From NCBI GenBank assembly GCA_910578555.1, contig CAJTPS010000020.1, forward strand, positions 1-64,000: a stretch of DNA of 64,000 nt. Direction: 5' to 3'. The notes under the pieces are model-generated. The model searched no databases, was not told the DNA's origin, and saw only the letters and a program-made list of their open reading frames with translations. Both the position numbers and the translations under genes were made by a program. Of the stretch, positions 1 through 8,968 are shown piece after piece. How positions within the stretch are numbered: position 1 is the first letter of the stretch; each line of letters starts with the position of its first letter. Source of the stretch: an uncultured Lachnospiraceae bacterium. Lineage in GTDB: Bacteria; Bacillota; Clostridia; Lachnospirales; Lachnospiraceae.

Positions 1-93
1 TTTCAGAAAAGATAGCTTCTTTCTTCTCCAATCTGTTCTAGTAGTGTGGGGCAGAACATTTCTTTCTTGAGAAATGGATGAGCAAACTTATGA

Positions 94-122
94 GGGTCTG
101 GGTAAAACCAGACCCTTTGTTC
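94..122 (+). terminator. Rho-independent terminator of a gene upstream of the window
   Basis: A perfect 8-bp stem (GGGTCTGG at 94-101 with CCAGACCC at 108-115) with a 6-base loop is followed by TTTGTT. No gene is visible in the first 93 bases, so it probably ends a transcript that enters from outside the window. Confidence 0.6.
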
Positions 123-128
123 AGATTC

Positions 129-169
129 GCTGCGGGGCGGAAACCGGAGAAAACCGCAGACGCTTTTTT
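129..169 (+). terminator. Second terminator-like hairpin
   Basis: GCTGCGG at 129-135 pairs with CCGCAG at 154-159 and a run of six T follows at 164-169. It lies directly behind the first hairpin and before the promoter of the chemotaxis receptor, and probably acts as a back-up terminator. The loop is long (18 bases), so the fold is less certain than the first. Confidence 0.4.
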
Positions 170-177
170 CCTTTATA

Positions 178-206
178 TTGTACTTGCTTTGCCTGAGTGG
201 TATAAT
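178..206 (+). promoter_or_regulatory. Sigma-A-type promoter of the chemotaxis receptor gene
   Basis: TTGTAC at 178-183, a 17-base spacer and a perfect TATAAT at 201-206. It lies 70 bases before the receptor start at 277. The open frame reading through it from 178 is therefore not the protein start. Confidence 0.75.
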
Positions 207-276
207 AAACATGGCACTAGAGGAAGAGGATGAAATATTTGTGTTACGCAGATTTCACCGGGAAAGAGGGAACTAT

Positions 277-2007
277 ATGAAACATAAAAAGACCAGAAAG
301 ATGGGAATTCGAAATAAGATTGTACTACCCATTACTGCTTTGATTATTATTCTCTGTCTCGTTATGGGTATTAATTCCTACAAGCGGACGGAGAGCGGGC
401 TGATTGAGATGGGTGTGGAAGAGGCGCGTATGGCGGCGGTGATTTCTACAAAAGTGATCGATGCACAGAAACTGGCAGCGCTTACATCGGCGTCCGGGGA
501 CAGTGAAGAATATGAAGAGATTCTGGCAGCGATGGCAGGCGTCAGGGATGACTGCGGGATTCAATATCTGTATACGCTGTATACGGACGGACAGAAAGTA
601 TATTACGGAATAGACACAGATACGTTACAGGACCGCAGTAATTTCGGAGAAGTCTTTGAGGTGTCTTATCAGGAACTGCAGGGAGTCTTCCAGGGAGAAG
701 AGTATGTGCAGGATTATATTGATTCGACGGAAGACGGAGAGTTGATTTCGGCATATATGCCGGTTAAGGACAGCAGCGGAGCGGTTGTGGGGATTGTAGG
801 ATGCGATTATGATGCTTCCGGGGTCGTGCGGCGTCTGGATGCGATTCTGAAGCAGACAGCAGGCATTACTCTGATCTGCCTGATCTGTGCGCTTACGATC
901 ATCAATCTGATTGTAGGGAAGATCATCAGGAGCCTGCACAAGGTGGACGGCAAGATCTATGAGCTGGTGAACAATGAGGGGGATCTGACGCAGACACTGG
1001 AGATACATACCGGGGACGAGATGGAACTGATCTCGGATAATGTAAATGCGCTTTTGGGTTATATACGGAATATCATGGTTAATATCTCTGATAATTCTGA
1101 CCTGCTCAATGAATCCTCGCGCGTGATGGCGGAGAATCTGTCTGAGACGGAGGAAAGCATATCAGATGTATCCGCGACAATGGAGGAGATGAGCGCCGCC
1201 ATGGAGGAATCCAGTGCATCTCTGGATCAGGTCAACGATTCGATCGGTACGGTATTTGGTTCTATCGAGGAAATCTACCGGCAGGCTGAGGACGGAAGCC
1301 GTTCTTCCGATGTGATTATGAGCAATGCATCCGAAGTATATCAGAATGCTGTGGAAAACAGAAAGAATGCCGAGGCGCAGGCGGCAGATATGGCGGAAGC
1401 TGTCCAGAGTAAGATCGAGAAATCCAAGGAAGTGGAACAGATCAGAGATCTTACAAGGAATATCATCAGCATTACGCAAGAGACAACGCTTCTGGCATTA
1501 AATGCAAGTATCGAAGCGGCAAGAGCAGGAGAATCCGGCAGGGGATTTGCTGTGGTGGCTGATCAGATCGGAAAACTTGCGACGAATTCTGCAGGCGCCG
1601 CAACAGAGATTCAGAAGGTGACGGCCGATGTGATCGCGTCGGTGGATGAGCTGGCGGCGGAAGCGGAAGTGATGATCAATTTCATGAATGAGACCGCTAT
1701 GGGAGGTTATGAGAAGCTGCTTACGACCAGTGAGAATTATCAGAGCGATGTGGGCAGTATGAATGAGATGATGCAGCGTTTTGCGGCGGAGAGCGAAGAA
1801 TTAAAGCGCAGTATGGATCTGATCAGGGGATCGGTGGAAAATATCAAGACAGCGGTGAATGAGAGCGCGATGGGAATCAGCAACGTGTCGGCTACGGTAG
1901 CTGATTTAACAGAAAGCATCGGTGATATCGACAGACAGGCGGATTCCAATCTGGGCGTTGCCGGACAGCTTAAGAGTGAGGTGAACAAGTTTAAACTGCA
2001 GGCATAA
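277..2007 (+). CDS. Methyl-accepting chemotaxis protein
   Basis: Membrane receptor of 576 residues that passes ligand information to the CheA/CheW array. After a basic N-terminus there is a first membrane segment (about residues 15-33), an extracellular Cache-like sensor of about 155 residues, a second membrane segment (about 195-216), a HAMP segment and a long methyl-accepting coiled coil. The signalling tip is recognisable by TLLALNASIEAARAGE followed by GRGFAVVADQI. The ATG at 277 is preferred because GGAAAGAGGG lies just before it and a consensus promoter ends at 206. No che genes are nearby, so this is an orphan receptor; its ligand cannot be read from the sequence. Confidence 0.95.
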   Translation: MKHKKTRKMGIRNKIVLPITALIIILCLVMGINSYKRTESGLIEMGVEEARMAAVISTKVIDAQKLAALTSASGDSEEYEEILAAMAGVRDDCGIQYLYTLYTDGQKVYYGIDTDTLQDRSNFGEVFEVSYQELQGVFQGEEYVQDYIDSTEDGELISAYMPVKDSSGAVVGIVGCDYDASGVVRRLDAILKQTAGITLICLICALTIINLIVGKIIRSLHKVDGKIYELVNNEGDLTQTLEIHTGDEMELISDNVNALLGYIRNIMVNISDNSDLLNESSRVMAENLSETEESISDVSATMEEMSAAMEESSASLDQVNDSIGTVFGSIEEIYRQAEDGSRSSDVIMSNASEVYQNAVENRKNAEAQAADMAEAVQSKIEKSKEVEQIRDLTRNIISITQETTLLALNASIEAARAGESGRGFAVVADQIGKLATNSAGAATEIQKVTADVIASVDELAAEAEVMINFMNETAMGGYEKLLTTSENYQSDVGSMNEMMQRFAAESEELKRSMDLIRGSVENIKTAVNESAMGISNVSATVADLTESIGDIDRQADSNLGVAGQLKSEVNKFKLQA

Positions 2008-2078
2008 ATTACAGCGATAAAAAAAGCTGTGCAAAGAGTATGGATTTTGATATTATATAATAACAAAGTAACTTCGAC

Positions 2079-2107
2079 TTGACAAAGCGCTGCATATCTG
2101 GTAGGTT
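2079..2107 (+). promoter_or_regulatory. Probable promoter of the MecA-like gene
   Basis: A perfect TTGACA at 2079-2084, a 17-base spacer and a weak -10 box TAGGTT at 2102-2107, 51 bases before the start codon. The -35 is strong but the -10 is poor. Confidence 0.45.
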
Positions 2108-2158
2108 TGTGGTCGGTAACTGAGAGAAAACAGGGGATAACAGAGGATAACAGGCTAT

Positions 2159-2827
2159 ATGGAATATAAGAAAATCAATGACGCGACGGTACAGTGTATC
2201 GTCACAGCGGAAGATATGCTTGAATATGGGCTGACTCTGTCAGACATATTTGAGAGAAATGAGAAGGGCGAGGGATTCCTGCGGGACATTATTGAGCGCG
2301 CACATGATGAGGTAGGCTATACAGTCAGTGGTGAGAGTATAGCCATGCAGATCACACCATTGCAGGATAAAGGACTTGCAGTTACTTTTACAAATGAGAG
2401 TCCCATGGGATTTCGCGATATTCTGCAGCACTTGAAGGAAGTTCTGCAGGGGGTCAGCGCGGAACTCGGCAGGCAGGATGAAGAGGAACGCCGTGCCGCA
2501 GCGCAGAACAAACAGACAGAGGTATATGAGGATAACAGGCGCATGTTTGTGTTTGCCACGCTCCATCAGGTTATGCAGTATACGGCGGCGATTCCGAAGA
2601 ATCTGTCTGTGAAAAGTCATTTGTATAAAGAGGGCGGCGCATATTATCTCGTCGTGGAGAAAAACAGACTGTCTTATAAGATGTTTAACAAGATCAGCGC
2701 AGAGGCAGTTGAGTTCGGTAATCTGATTGCGGTTTCCCGGGAGAGGATGCTTTACCTGGAAGAACATGGGGAATGTCTGATCGCAGACCGCGCGGTAAGC
2801 AAACTCCGTAAAATATATTTGGCATAA
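2159..2827 (+). CDS. mecA: MecA-family adaptor protein
   Basis: 222-residue protein with the two-part layout of the MecA/YpbH family: an N-terminal substrate-binding part starting MEYKKINDATVQC, a charged linker (about 95-125), and a C-terminal ClpC-binding part with the pattern GGAYYLVVE and a final EHGECLIADRAV. MecA adaptors deliver substrates to the ClpC-ClpP protease and help ClpC hexamers assemble. Length matches the family. It stands alone with its own promoter. MecA and its paralogue YpbH cannot be told apart here, so the symbol is a family assignment. Confidence 0.75.
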   Translation: MEYKKINDATVQCIVTAEDMLEYGLTLSDIFERNEKGEGFLRDIIERAHDEVGYTVSGESIAMQITPLQDKGLAVTFTNESPMGFRDILQHLKEVLQGVSAELGRQDEEERRAAAQNKQTEVYEDNRRMFVFATLHQVMQYTAAIPKNLSVKSHLYKEGGAYYLVVEKNRLSYKMFNKISAEAVEFGNLIAVSRERMLYLEEHGECLIADRAVSKLRKIYLA

Positions 2828-2912
2828 CAGATAACAGGAATAATAGAAATATACGATGATAGCGTGAATGAAAATACCATTCCCGGCGTGAAGGAGGCAT
2901 TCACGGGGAATC

Positions 2913-3020
2913 ATGGAAGTTATTGTATATGCTGTCATATCCCGAATGATCGTTGTGGATATGGCAGCAATTATCATGTTTGGAATCAAAGTGAAAGTTA
3001 TGGAATTTTCATATAAATAG
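2913..3020 (+). CDS. Possible 35-residue hydrophobic peptide
   Basis: A short frame starts with ATG at 2913 and ends with TAG at 3020. The peptide is largely hydrophobic and ends in a basic stretch, so it could be a single-span membrane peptide. AAGGAGG lies at 2891-2897, 15 bases before the ATG, which is too far for an ideal site. It fills the 248-base gap between the MecA-like gene and the helicase gene. There is no family match I recognise; it may be chance. Confidence 0.2.
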   Translation: MEVIVYAVISRMIVVDMAAIIMFGIKVKVMEFSYK

Positions 3021-3075
3021 CATAAACTCTACCATAACAGCAGAGTTTGCGCAAAATAACAGAAATGGAGCATTT

Positions 3076-4776
3076 ATGAGTAAAAAGACGAAACAGAAGG
3101 AAGTGTCAGAGAGACGATGGGAAAGAGAAGGCAGTGTGCAGGCAGGAGGTGTGGAGAACGGAGGGAATAGTCTGCAGGCGGAGAGCATGGAAACCGGCAG
3201 GGAAGAGCAACGCATGAAATATGAGGATGCTCAGATTGACGAGCGGATTTTGCGTGCTGTCAAGGAACTGGGATTTGATGAGATGACACCGATTCAGGAA
3301 CAGGCGATCCCGCTTTTTATGACCGGGCGGGATCTGATCGGACAGGCACAGACAGGCACGGGTAAGACGGCCGCGTTTGGCATTCCGATCCTGCAGAAGA
3401 TTGATCCGGAGGACCGCAGTCTGCAGGCAGTGATTCTGTGTCCTACAAGAGAGCTTGCCATGCAGGCAGCGGATGAACTGCGCAAGTTTGCGAAGTATAT
3501 GCATGGGATCAAAGTGCTGCCGGTATATGGCGGACAGGATATTGTAAGGCAGATCAAGAATCTGAAAGCCGGCGTACAGATCGTAGTGGGCACACCGGGC
3601 AGAGTGATGGATCATATGCGCAGACATACGCTAAAGATGGAACATGTGCATACGATTGTGCTGGATGAGGCGGACGAGATGCTTAACATGGGCTTTCGGG
3701 AAGATATTGAGACGATTCTGCAGGAGATGCCCCAGGAGCGCCAGACGGGCCTTTTCTCGGCGACCATGCCGAAGCCGATTCTGGACATCACCAGAACTTA
3801 TCAGAAGGATGCCGCCTATATTAAAATGACGCCGCAGGAGGTGACGATTCCGCTCATCAAGCAGGCGTATTATCAGGTCCGCAGACAGGATAAAGAGGAA
3901 GTGCTGTGCCGGTTGATCGATTATTATGATCCCAGGCGGGCGTTGATCTTCTGTAATACGAAGCGCATGGTGGATGAACTGACAGAACATCTAAAAGCGC
4001 GGGGATATGAGGTGGAAGGTCTGCATGGCGATCTGTCTCAGAATCAGAGAGATACGGTGATGAATCTGTTCCGCAGCGGCAGGGCGAGTATCCTGATTGC
4101 AACTGATGTGGCGGCGAGAGGAATCGACGTCAGCGACGTGGAAGCGGTCTATAATTATGACGTGCCGGAAGATATCGAATATTACGTGCACCGGATCGGC
4201 AGGACGGGGCGTGCCGGTAAAACCGGTCGTTCTTTTACACTTGTGGTCGGCAGAGAGGCATATAAGATTCGGGATATCGAGAGGGTATGTCACACGAAAA
4301 TCAAGGAGAGGAAGATTCCGGGTGCGGCGGATATTATGCAGCGTAAAGCGGCGAAGATACTGAAGGAGGCTGCAGACGTGATCGAGCAGCAGGATATCAG
4401 CCGGGCCATGGAGTACATTCTGGATGAGACTGCGCTCGGACAGCACAGTGCAGTACAGATTGCAGCTGCGTTTATGCAGATGAAGCTGGGCGAAGAGATC
4501 GAAGATATCAGGGAAGAAAAGTTTTTCTTTGAAAAAAAAGAGAGAAGACGCGGACCGGCAGGAAGAGGCGATTCCGGCAGACGAAGCGGGCGCACGGGAA
4601 GAGGTGACTCCGGCAGACGAAGCGGACGTGACGGCGGCAGACTGGATCAGGGCAGCCGGGACAGTGCAAGGGGCGGATCAGGCAGACAGGGCGGCCGGGG
4701 AAGTGAGCGCGATGGCAGAAATAACAGCAGGTACGCTGCACTGCGTATTAAGACGAAGAAGCAGGGGACATTATAG
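3076..4776 (+). CDS. DEAD-box ATP-dependent RNA helicase (CshA/DeaD type)
   Basis: 566-residue RNA helicase for unwinding structured RNA during ribosome assembly and mRNA decay. All core motifs are visible in order: Q motif TPIQEQAIP, AQTGTGKT, PTRELA, TPGR, DEAD, SAT, then in the second RecA domain ATDVAARGIDV and HRIGRTGRAGKTG. The C-terminal about 70 residues are Arg/Gly/Ser-rich and contain two copies of GRGDSGRRSGR. The ATG at 3076 follows a GGAG, but an in-frame ATG at 3214 starts at the conserved core and follows GGGAAGAG, so the polar 46-residue N-terminal extension may not be translated. The stop codon overlaps that of the convergent gene by 6 bases and no terminator is seen between them. 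Confidence 0.95.
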   Translation: MSKKTKQKEVSERRWEREGSVQAGGVENGGNSLQAESMETGREEQRMKYEDAQIDERILRAVKELGFDEMTPIQEQAIPLFMTGRDLIGQAQTGTGKTAAFGIPILQKIDPEDRSLQAVILCPTRELAMQAADELRKFAKYMHGIKVLPVYGGQDIVRQIKNLKAGVQIVVGTPGRVMDHMRRHTLKMEHVHTIVLDEADEMLNMGFREDIETILQEMPQERQTGLFSATMPKPILDITRTYQKDAAYIKMTPQEVTIPLIKQAYYQVRRQDKEEVLCRLIDYYDPRRALIFCNTKRMVDELTEHLKARGYEVEGLHGDLSQNQRDTVMNLFRSGRASILIATDVAARGIDVSDVEAVYNYDVPEDIEYYVHRIGRTGRAGKTGRSFTLVVGREAYKIRDIERVCHTKIKERKIPGAADIMQRKAAKILKEAADVIEQQDISRAMEYILDETALGQHSAVQIAAAFMQMKLGEEIEDIREEKFFFEKKERRRGPAGRGDSGRRSGRTGRGDSGRRSGRDGGRLDQGSRDSARGGSGRQGGRGSERDGRNNSRYAALRIKTKKQGTL

Positions 4777-5379
4777 TACCAGTTCCTGTCCGTGTTCCTT
4801 CAACCACTTACGGGCGGTGCGATAATCAGGGTATACGGATTCAACCTTCTGCCAGAAAGCGGCGGAATGATTCATGTGGGTCAGGTGGCACAGTTCATGG
4901 ACGACAACATAGTCCAGAATGGCAGGCGGTGCCAGCATGAGCCGCCAGTTAAAGGAGAGCGTGCCCCTGGCGCTGCAGCTTCCCCAGCGGGTCTTTTGGT
5001 CTCTGACGGTGATCCGGCTGCAGGAGCCGCCGGTAAACTGTTGGAAGTAGGCGATTCTCTTCGGAAAATATTCTTTCGCCGCGGCGATATAGCGCTGCTC
5101 TAAGGCAGTGCGCTGGGCGTCGGTGAGGTCGGAGACGGGACGACGGCGCTGCCGGTCCTCTATTTCAAGATATTTGGTGATGATCCAGATGCGCTTTTCA
5201 ATGAGCAGACGTGAGATCTCTTTCTGCGAAGCGCGTAAGGGGACGCGCACCGTGATCAGCCCGTCGGGATCGATGCTGATGGAGAAACTCCGGCGGTCGC
5301 TGCGGACAAGCGTGTAGGGAAGTTCGTAGAGTTTGCTCTGGTATTGGATTCGTATTGTGCTATCGGTATGGTTGATCAT
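4771..5379 (-). CDS. YgjP/WbfA-type (DUF45) zinc metallopeptidase
   Basis: 202-residue protein of the DUF45/YgjP family, with the metal-binding motif HELCH at about residues 161-165 followed by HMNH, and the family signature KTRWGSCS upstream of it. Members are putative zinc peptidases of unknown substrate; in some bacteria they sit next to restriction genes. The frame is open further upstream to 5508, but that part is only the translated repeat element at 5386-5467. The start at 5379 lies six bases after a GGAG that belongs to the end of this repeat. The gene is convergent with, and overlaps by 6 bases, the helicase gene. Confidence 0.85.
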   Translation of the reverse strand: MINHTDSTIRIQYQSKLYELPYTLVRSDRRSFSISIDPDGLITVRVPLRASQKEISRLLIEKRIWIITKYLEIEDRQRRRPVSDLTDAQRTALEQRYIAAAKEYFPKRIAYFQQFTGGSCSRITVRDQKTRWGSCSARGTLSFNWRLMLAPPAILDYVVVHELCHLTHMNHSAAFWQKVESVYPDYRTARKWLKEHGQELVL

Positions 5380-5385
5380 AATATT

Positions 5386-5467
5386 CTCCATTCCGGAGCG
5401 TTTACGCGACGGGGCGACGCAAATTTCAAATTTGCGTCTGCCATCAAACAAATTTGTGACGCTCCGG
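5386..5467 (-). repeat. Hairpin repeat element, copy 1, donating a ribosome binding site
   Basis: About 80-bp element with perfect 9-bp inverted ends (CCGGAGCGT and ACGCTCCGG, at 5393-5401 and 5459-5467) and an inner perfect hairpin GACGCAAATTT/AAATTTGCGTC. Its end continues into GGAATGGAG, whose GGAG is the Shine-Dalgarno site of the metallopeptidase gene that follows on the minus strand. A second copy lies at 58626-58728 in exactly the same position relative to another metallopeptidase gene. Confidence 0.8.
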
Positions 5468-5574
5468 ATTACTGTTTGGAATGTGCGGTGGATTACATCG
5501 CAGACCATATGAATGATATGATAATATTAAGATAAATGTCACAGGGATGCAATATGAAACAGGACATGCTGTAC

Positions 5575-5604
5575 TGGACAAAATCCTATCAGATATGCTA
5601 ATAT
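5575..5604 (+). promoter_or_regulatory. Possible promoter of the TPR protein gene
   Basis: TGGACA at 5575-5580, an 18-base spacer and TAATAT at 5599-5604, 86 bases before the start at 5691. This is the best-looking candidate in the divergent gap between the metallopeptidase and TPR genes (5380-5690), which otherwise holds only repeat copy 1. Confidence 0.35.
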
Positions 5605-5690
5605 GTTGAAGGTATGGGGCACTGAAAGCTGCGTCGGTTCAGAAAACTGACCGGCGTCTGGAGGTATAATACAATAGGAGTATAGGCAAA

Positions 5691-7292
5691 ATGGAACATA
5701 ATAACAGTAATCTGGCTAAGAAGCAGGTGCAAACCGGAATCTCTGTCGTGGAGAAACAGACGTCGGATGTGAAGACCGCAGGAAAGGACAAGCCGGCGGA
5801 AGGAAAGAAATCAAAACCGACATCCGGGGAGAAGCGGGTAGAAACGAAAGAAAAAAAGAAGGCTAAGCCGGTGACGGCAGAAAATAAAATAAAACAGATA
5901 TCCGGGGAAAAGGAGAAGGCATCAGGCGATAAAAAAGGAAGGGCGGAAAGCCAGGAGGAATTTGAAAACCGTATGCGGAGGCGTGATGAGGCGCGCGCGC
6001 TCAGACGGGAGGAACGCAGGAGAAGAGTGCGGCGGCAGAAGATTGCGATTGCGGCGGGCGCGGGAGCAATCGTGGTGACAGCGGCGGCTTTGTGCGTGTT
6101 CTGTATGCCGTCCATGAAGCTGTCCCGCACTCTTGCGAAGGGCGGCAGATATACGGAGCAGTCTGATTATGCGAATGCGCAGAGCGCTTATGAGAAGGCG
6201 CTTACAATTGATACCGGCTCTGTTGAAGCGTACCGCGGTATGGCGGATAACTATGTGGCACAGGGAAATATACAGGAAGCGAAGCAGATCCTGTACACAG
6301 GATGGGAGAAGACACAGGATGAAGGTCTTTTGCACTATTACTGCGTAGAGTTGTACAATGAGGCGGTGCATGAGATCAATGCGGGAGAATGCACGCTTGC
6401 GACTGTAGATAAATGTCTGCAGGTGCTGGAGCAGGAACCGGACAATCCGGATGCGCCGGGTCTTCTGGGAACCTGCTATGAGCGTCTCTTCGGCGGAACA
6501 GAAGAGGAGGCGGTATGCAGTCTGTTCTTTGATGCGGACACAGCGCAGGATACATGCAGTTATGCGGAGTACGATACCCTTGTACGCAGACTGCTTGCGC
6601 TCTATCAGGCGAATCCTTCCGACACGCTCGGAACGGTTCTGAAACAGTATGCGGTGATCGATATGCCGTATGTGCGGATCAGTCTTCCGCATCTGGAGGC
6701 ATACAGAATACTGCTCACAGAGGTCAACAGCGCGGTGAACGATGCGCGGATTACGGAGACGATGGCCTGCCTTGCCCGTGCAAAAGAGGTGAGTAATTAT
6801 TTCGACACCGCTTTTGAGGAGTTCGGGGCGGAAAACTATGCTTATGCAAGAGATCTGGTGGCGCAGGAGTCCTATCAGCAGATCAGAGACAGTTTTATTG
6901 AAGAAAATTCCGGATATTGGGAAGGCTCTATCTATATTCCGGTGAGCAGGGAACAGCTTGTTCTGCACAGGGAAGACGGACAAGTCAGATTCTCCTTCCT
7001 TGACGGAGAACAATATGACAATCATGAGGGTATTATCAAGGTATGGGGGACGAAACAGGAGGATGACGGCGTGCAGCGCAGTGTGATCTCCTATGAACCG
7101 CCGGCGGGCGGCTCGTCCGGTTCCCATACGGAATATACGGTGCAGTATTTATACAGTAATGTAAAGATCGACGGTCAGTATGTACCGCAGATGAACTATC
7201 GATTCGACACGAAAGTGACCACGGAAGAAGGAATCACCACCAATGCCATCGGCGACTGGGGCGGCGAGCATGAGTGGGAGATTGACTATTAA
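5691..7292 (+). CDS. Membrane-anchored tetratricopeptide-repeat protein
   Basis: 533 residues. The first 115 are Lys/Glu-rich and probably disordered and cytoplasmic, then comes one membrane segment (about 117-138), then an extracellular part beginning with TPR-type helices (residues about 150-215, with the pattern YANAQSAYEKALTID) and ending in a beta-rich domain of about 130 residues that I do not recognise. This resembles the single-span TPR proteins common in Lachnospiraceae, whose role is unknown. It starts after AGGAG (5686-5690 region is weak) and ends 11 bases before gpmI, so the two are probably co-transcribed. No enzymatic motif is seen. Confidence 0.75.
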   Translation: MEHNNSNLAKKQVQTGISVVEKQTSDVKTAGKDKPAEGKKSKPTSGEKRVETKEKKKAKPVTAENKIKQISGEKEKASGDKKGRAESQEEFENRMRRRDEARALRREERRRRVRRQKIAIAAGAGAIVVTAAALCVFCMPSMKLSRTLAKGGRYTEQSDYANAQSAYEKALTIDTGSVEAYRGMADNYVAQGNIQEAKQILYTGWEKTQDEGLLHYYCVELYNEAVHEINAGECTLATVDKCLQVLEQEPDNPDAPGLLGTCYERLFGGTEEEAVCSLFFDADTAQDTCSYAEYDTLVRRLLALYQANPSDTLGTVLKQYAVIDMPYVRISLPHLEAYRILLTEVNSAVNDARITETMACLARAKEVSNYFDTAFEEFGAENYAYARDLVAQESYQQIRDSFIEENSGYWEGSIYIPVSREQLVLHREDGQVRFSFLDGEQYDNHEGIIKVWGTKQEDDGVQRSVISYEPPAGGSSGSHTEYTVQYLYSNVKIDGQYVPQMNYRFDTKVTTEEGITTNAIGDWGGEHEWEIDY

Positions 7293-7303
7293 GGAGGAAA
7301 ACG

Positions 7304-8848
7304 ATGATGAGAAAGAAACCTGCAGTATTGATGATTCTGGACGGCTACGGCCTGAATGAGAAACAGGAGGGCAATGCGGTAGCGGAGGCGAAGACGCCCG
7401 TGATGGATAAGCTTATGGCGGAGTGTCCTTTTGTCAAAGGCAACGCCAGCGGTATGGCGGTAGGACTTCCCGACGGTCAGATGGGTAATTCGGAGGTAGG
7501 GCACCTGAATATGGGTGCGGGCCGTATTGTGTATCAGGAACTGACAAGAATTACGAAGGAGATTCAGGACGGTACGTTTTTTGAGAATCCGGCGCTTCTG
7601 GATGCGGTAAACAACTGTAAGAAGAATGACTCCTCCCTGCATATGTTCGGGCTTGTTTCTGACGGCGGCGTGCACAGTCATAATACGCATCTCTACGGTC
7701 TGCTGGAACTGGCGAAGAGGAACGGACTGCGCAAGGTATATGTGCACGCATTCCTGGACGGACGTGATACGCCTCCGGCAAGCGGCAAAGGCTTCGTGGA
7801 AGAACTGGAGCAGGAGATGAAGAAGATCGGCGTAGGCGAGGTTGCATCCGTGACAGGACGTTACTACGCGATGGACAGAGATAATAACTACGACAGAGTT
7901 GAAAAGGCATATATAGCGCTGACAAAAGGTGAAGGTCTTGAGGCGGCAGGCGCGGCGGAAGGCATCCAGGCTTCCTATGACAGGGAGGAAACCGATGAGT
8001 TCGTAAAGCCTACGGTTGTGATGAAGGACGGTGCGCCTGTTGCGACGATAGGAGACGGCGACTCCGTTGTATTCTTTAATTTCCGTCCGGACAGAGCCAG
8101 AGAGATTACCCGAAGCTTCTGCGACGACGATTTCAAAGGTTTTGCAAGAGAGAAGAAGCTGGATCTCACTTATGTATGTTTCTCCGATTATGATCCCACG
8201 ATCCCGAATAAGGAAGTGGCGTTCCACAAGATTGCAGTGACCAATACGTTCGGCGAATGGCTTGCGGCAAACCATATGAAACAGGCGAGACTTGCAGAGA
8301 CAGAGAAATATGCACATGTAACATTTTTCTTTAACGGCGGCGTGGAGGAGCCCAATGAGGGCGAGGAGAGAATCCTCGTTAATTCTCCGAAGGACGTGGC
8401 GACTTATGACTTAAAGCCCCAGATGAGTGCTTATGAAGTCTGCGATAAACTGGTGGGCTGTATCAAGTCCGGTGAGTATGATGTAATCATTATCAACTTC
8501 GCGAATCCCGATATGGTAGGGCACACCGGTGTGGAAGAGGCGGCGATCAAGGCGGTGGAAGCGGTCGATGAATGTGTCGGACGCGCCGTGGAAGCGATCA
8601 AAGAAGTGGACGGCGTAATGTTTATTTGCGCAGATCATGGTAATGCGGAGCAGCTGGTCGATTACGAGACAGGCGCACCCTTTACGGCGCACACAACCAA
8701 TCCGGTGCCTTTTATTCTCGTCAATGCCGATCCTTCCTGTAAACTGAGAGAGGGCGGATGCCTTGCGGATATCGTACCCACGATCATAGAACTCATGGGT
8801 ATGGAGCAGCCGGTCGAGATGACAGGCAAATCGCTGCTTGTAAAATAA
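7304..8848 (+). CDS. gpmI: 2,3-bisphosphoglycerate-independent phosphoglycerate mutase
   Basis: 514-residue glycolytic enzyme that interconverts 3- and 2-phosphoglycerate using a phosphoserine intermediate and two Mn ions. The alkaline-phosphatase-type metal site begins with LDGYG, the catalytic serine is in GNSEVGH, and the second metal cluster is in the C-terminal part (ADHGNAEQ and a downstream HT). Length is typical. AAGGAGG at 7291-7297 sets the start at 7304, although ATG at 7307 is equally close. The gene ends in a clear terminator. The next glycolytic gene, eno, is about 10 kb downstream in the same direction. Confidence 0.97.
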   Translation: MMRKKPAVLMILDGYGLNEKQEGNAVAEAKTPVMDKLMAECPFVKGNASGMAVGLPDGQMGNSEVGHLNMGAGRIVYQELTRITKEIQDGTFFENPALLDAVNNCKKNDSSLHMFGLVSDGGVHSHNTHLYGLLELAKRNGLRKVYVHAFLDGRDTPPASGKGFVEELEQEMKKIGVGEVASVTGRYYAMDRDNNYDRVEKAYIALTKGEGLEAAGAAEGIQASYDREETDEFVKPTVVMKDGAPVATIGDGDSVVFFNFRPDRAREITRSFCDDDFKGFAREKKLDLTYVCFSDYDPTIPNKEVAFHKIAVTNTFGEWLAANHMKQARLAETEKYAHVTFFFNGGVEEPNEGEERILVNSPKDVATYDLKPQMSAYEVCDKLVGCIKSGEYDVIIINFANPDMVGHTGVEEAAIKAVEAVDECVGRAVEAIKEVDGVMFICADHGNAEQLVDYETGAPFTAHTTNPVPFILVNADPSCKLREGGCLADIVPTIIELMGMEQPVEMTGKSLLVK

Positions 8849-8865
8849 GTAACAGATCACAATCA

Positions 8866-8903
8866 GAAGGACATATGCGGAATCATCCGTATATGTCCTT
8901 TTT
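8866..8903 (+). terminator. Rho-independent terminator of gpmI
   Basis: AAGGACATATGCGGA pairs with TCCGTATATGTCCTT around a 4-base loop (a stem of about 15 bp with one wobble) and is followed by a T run. It closes the TPR-gpmI unit. Confidence 0.85.
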
Positions 8904-8968
8904 CTGACTCAAAGGCAGGTGCATCCTGTGAAATGAAAGCCCGCCGGGCAATGAACGTACATTTGTTC

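Noticed and set aside
2240..2989. 249-codon minus-strand frame opposite the MecA-like gene
   Set aside because: The plus-strand product fits a known family over its full length, and the minus frame shows shadow composition.
5380..5508. N-terminal extension of the YgjP-type peptidase
   Set aside because: The extra 43 residues are the translated hairpin repeat; the same peptide pattern occurs before the unrelated YugP-type protein.
5922..7127. 401-codon minus-strand frame opposite the TPR protein gene
   Set aside because: It is rich in Arg, Ile and His as expected of a reverse-strand reading and has no start signals.
7289..8317. 342-codon minus-strand frame opposite gpmI
   Set aside because: gpmI is certain on the plus strand; this frame has no domain and overlaps it completely.
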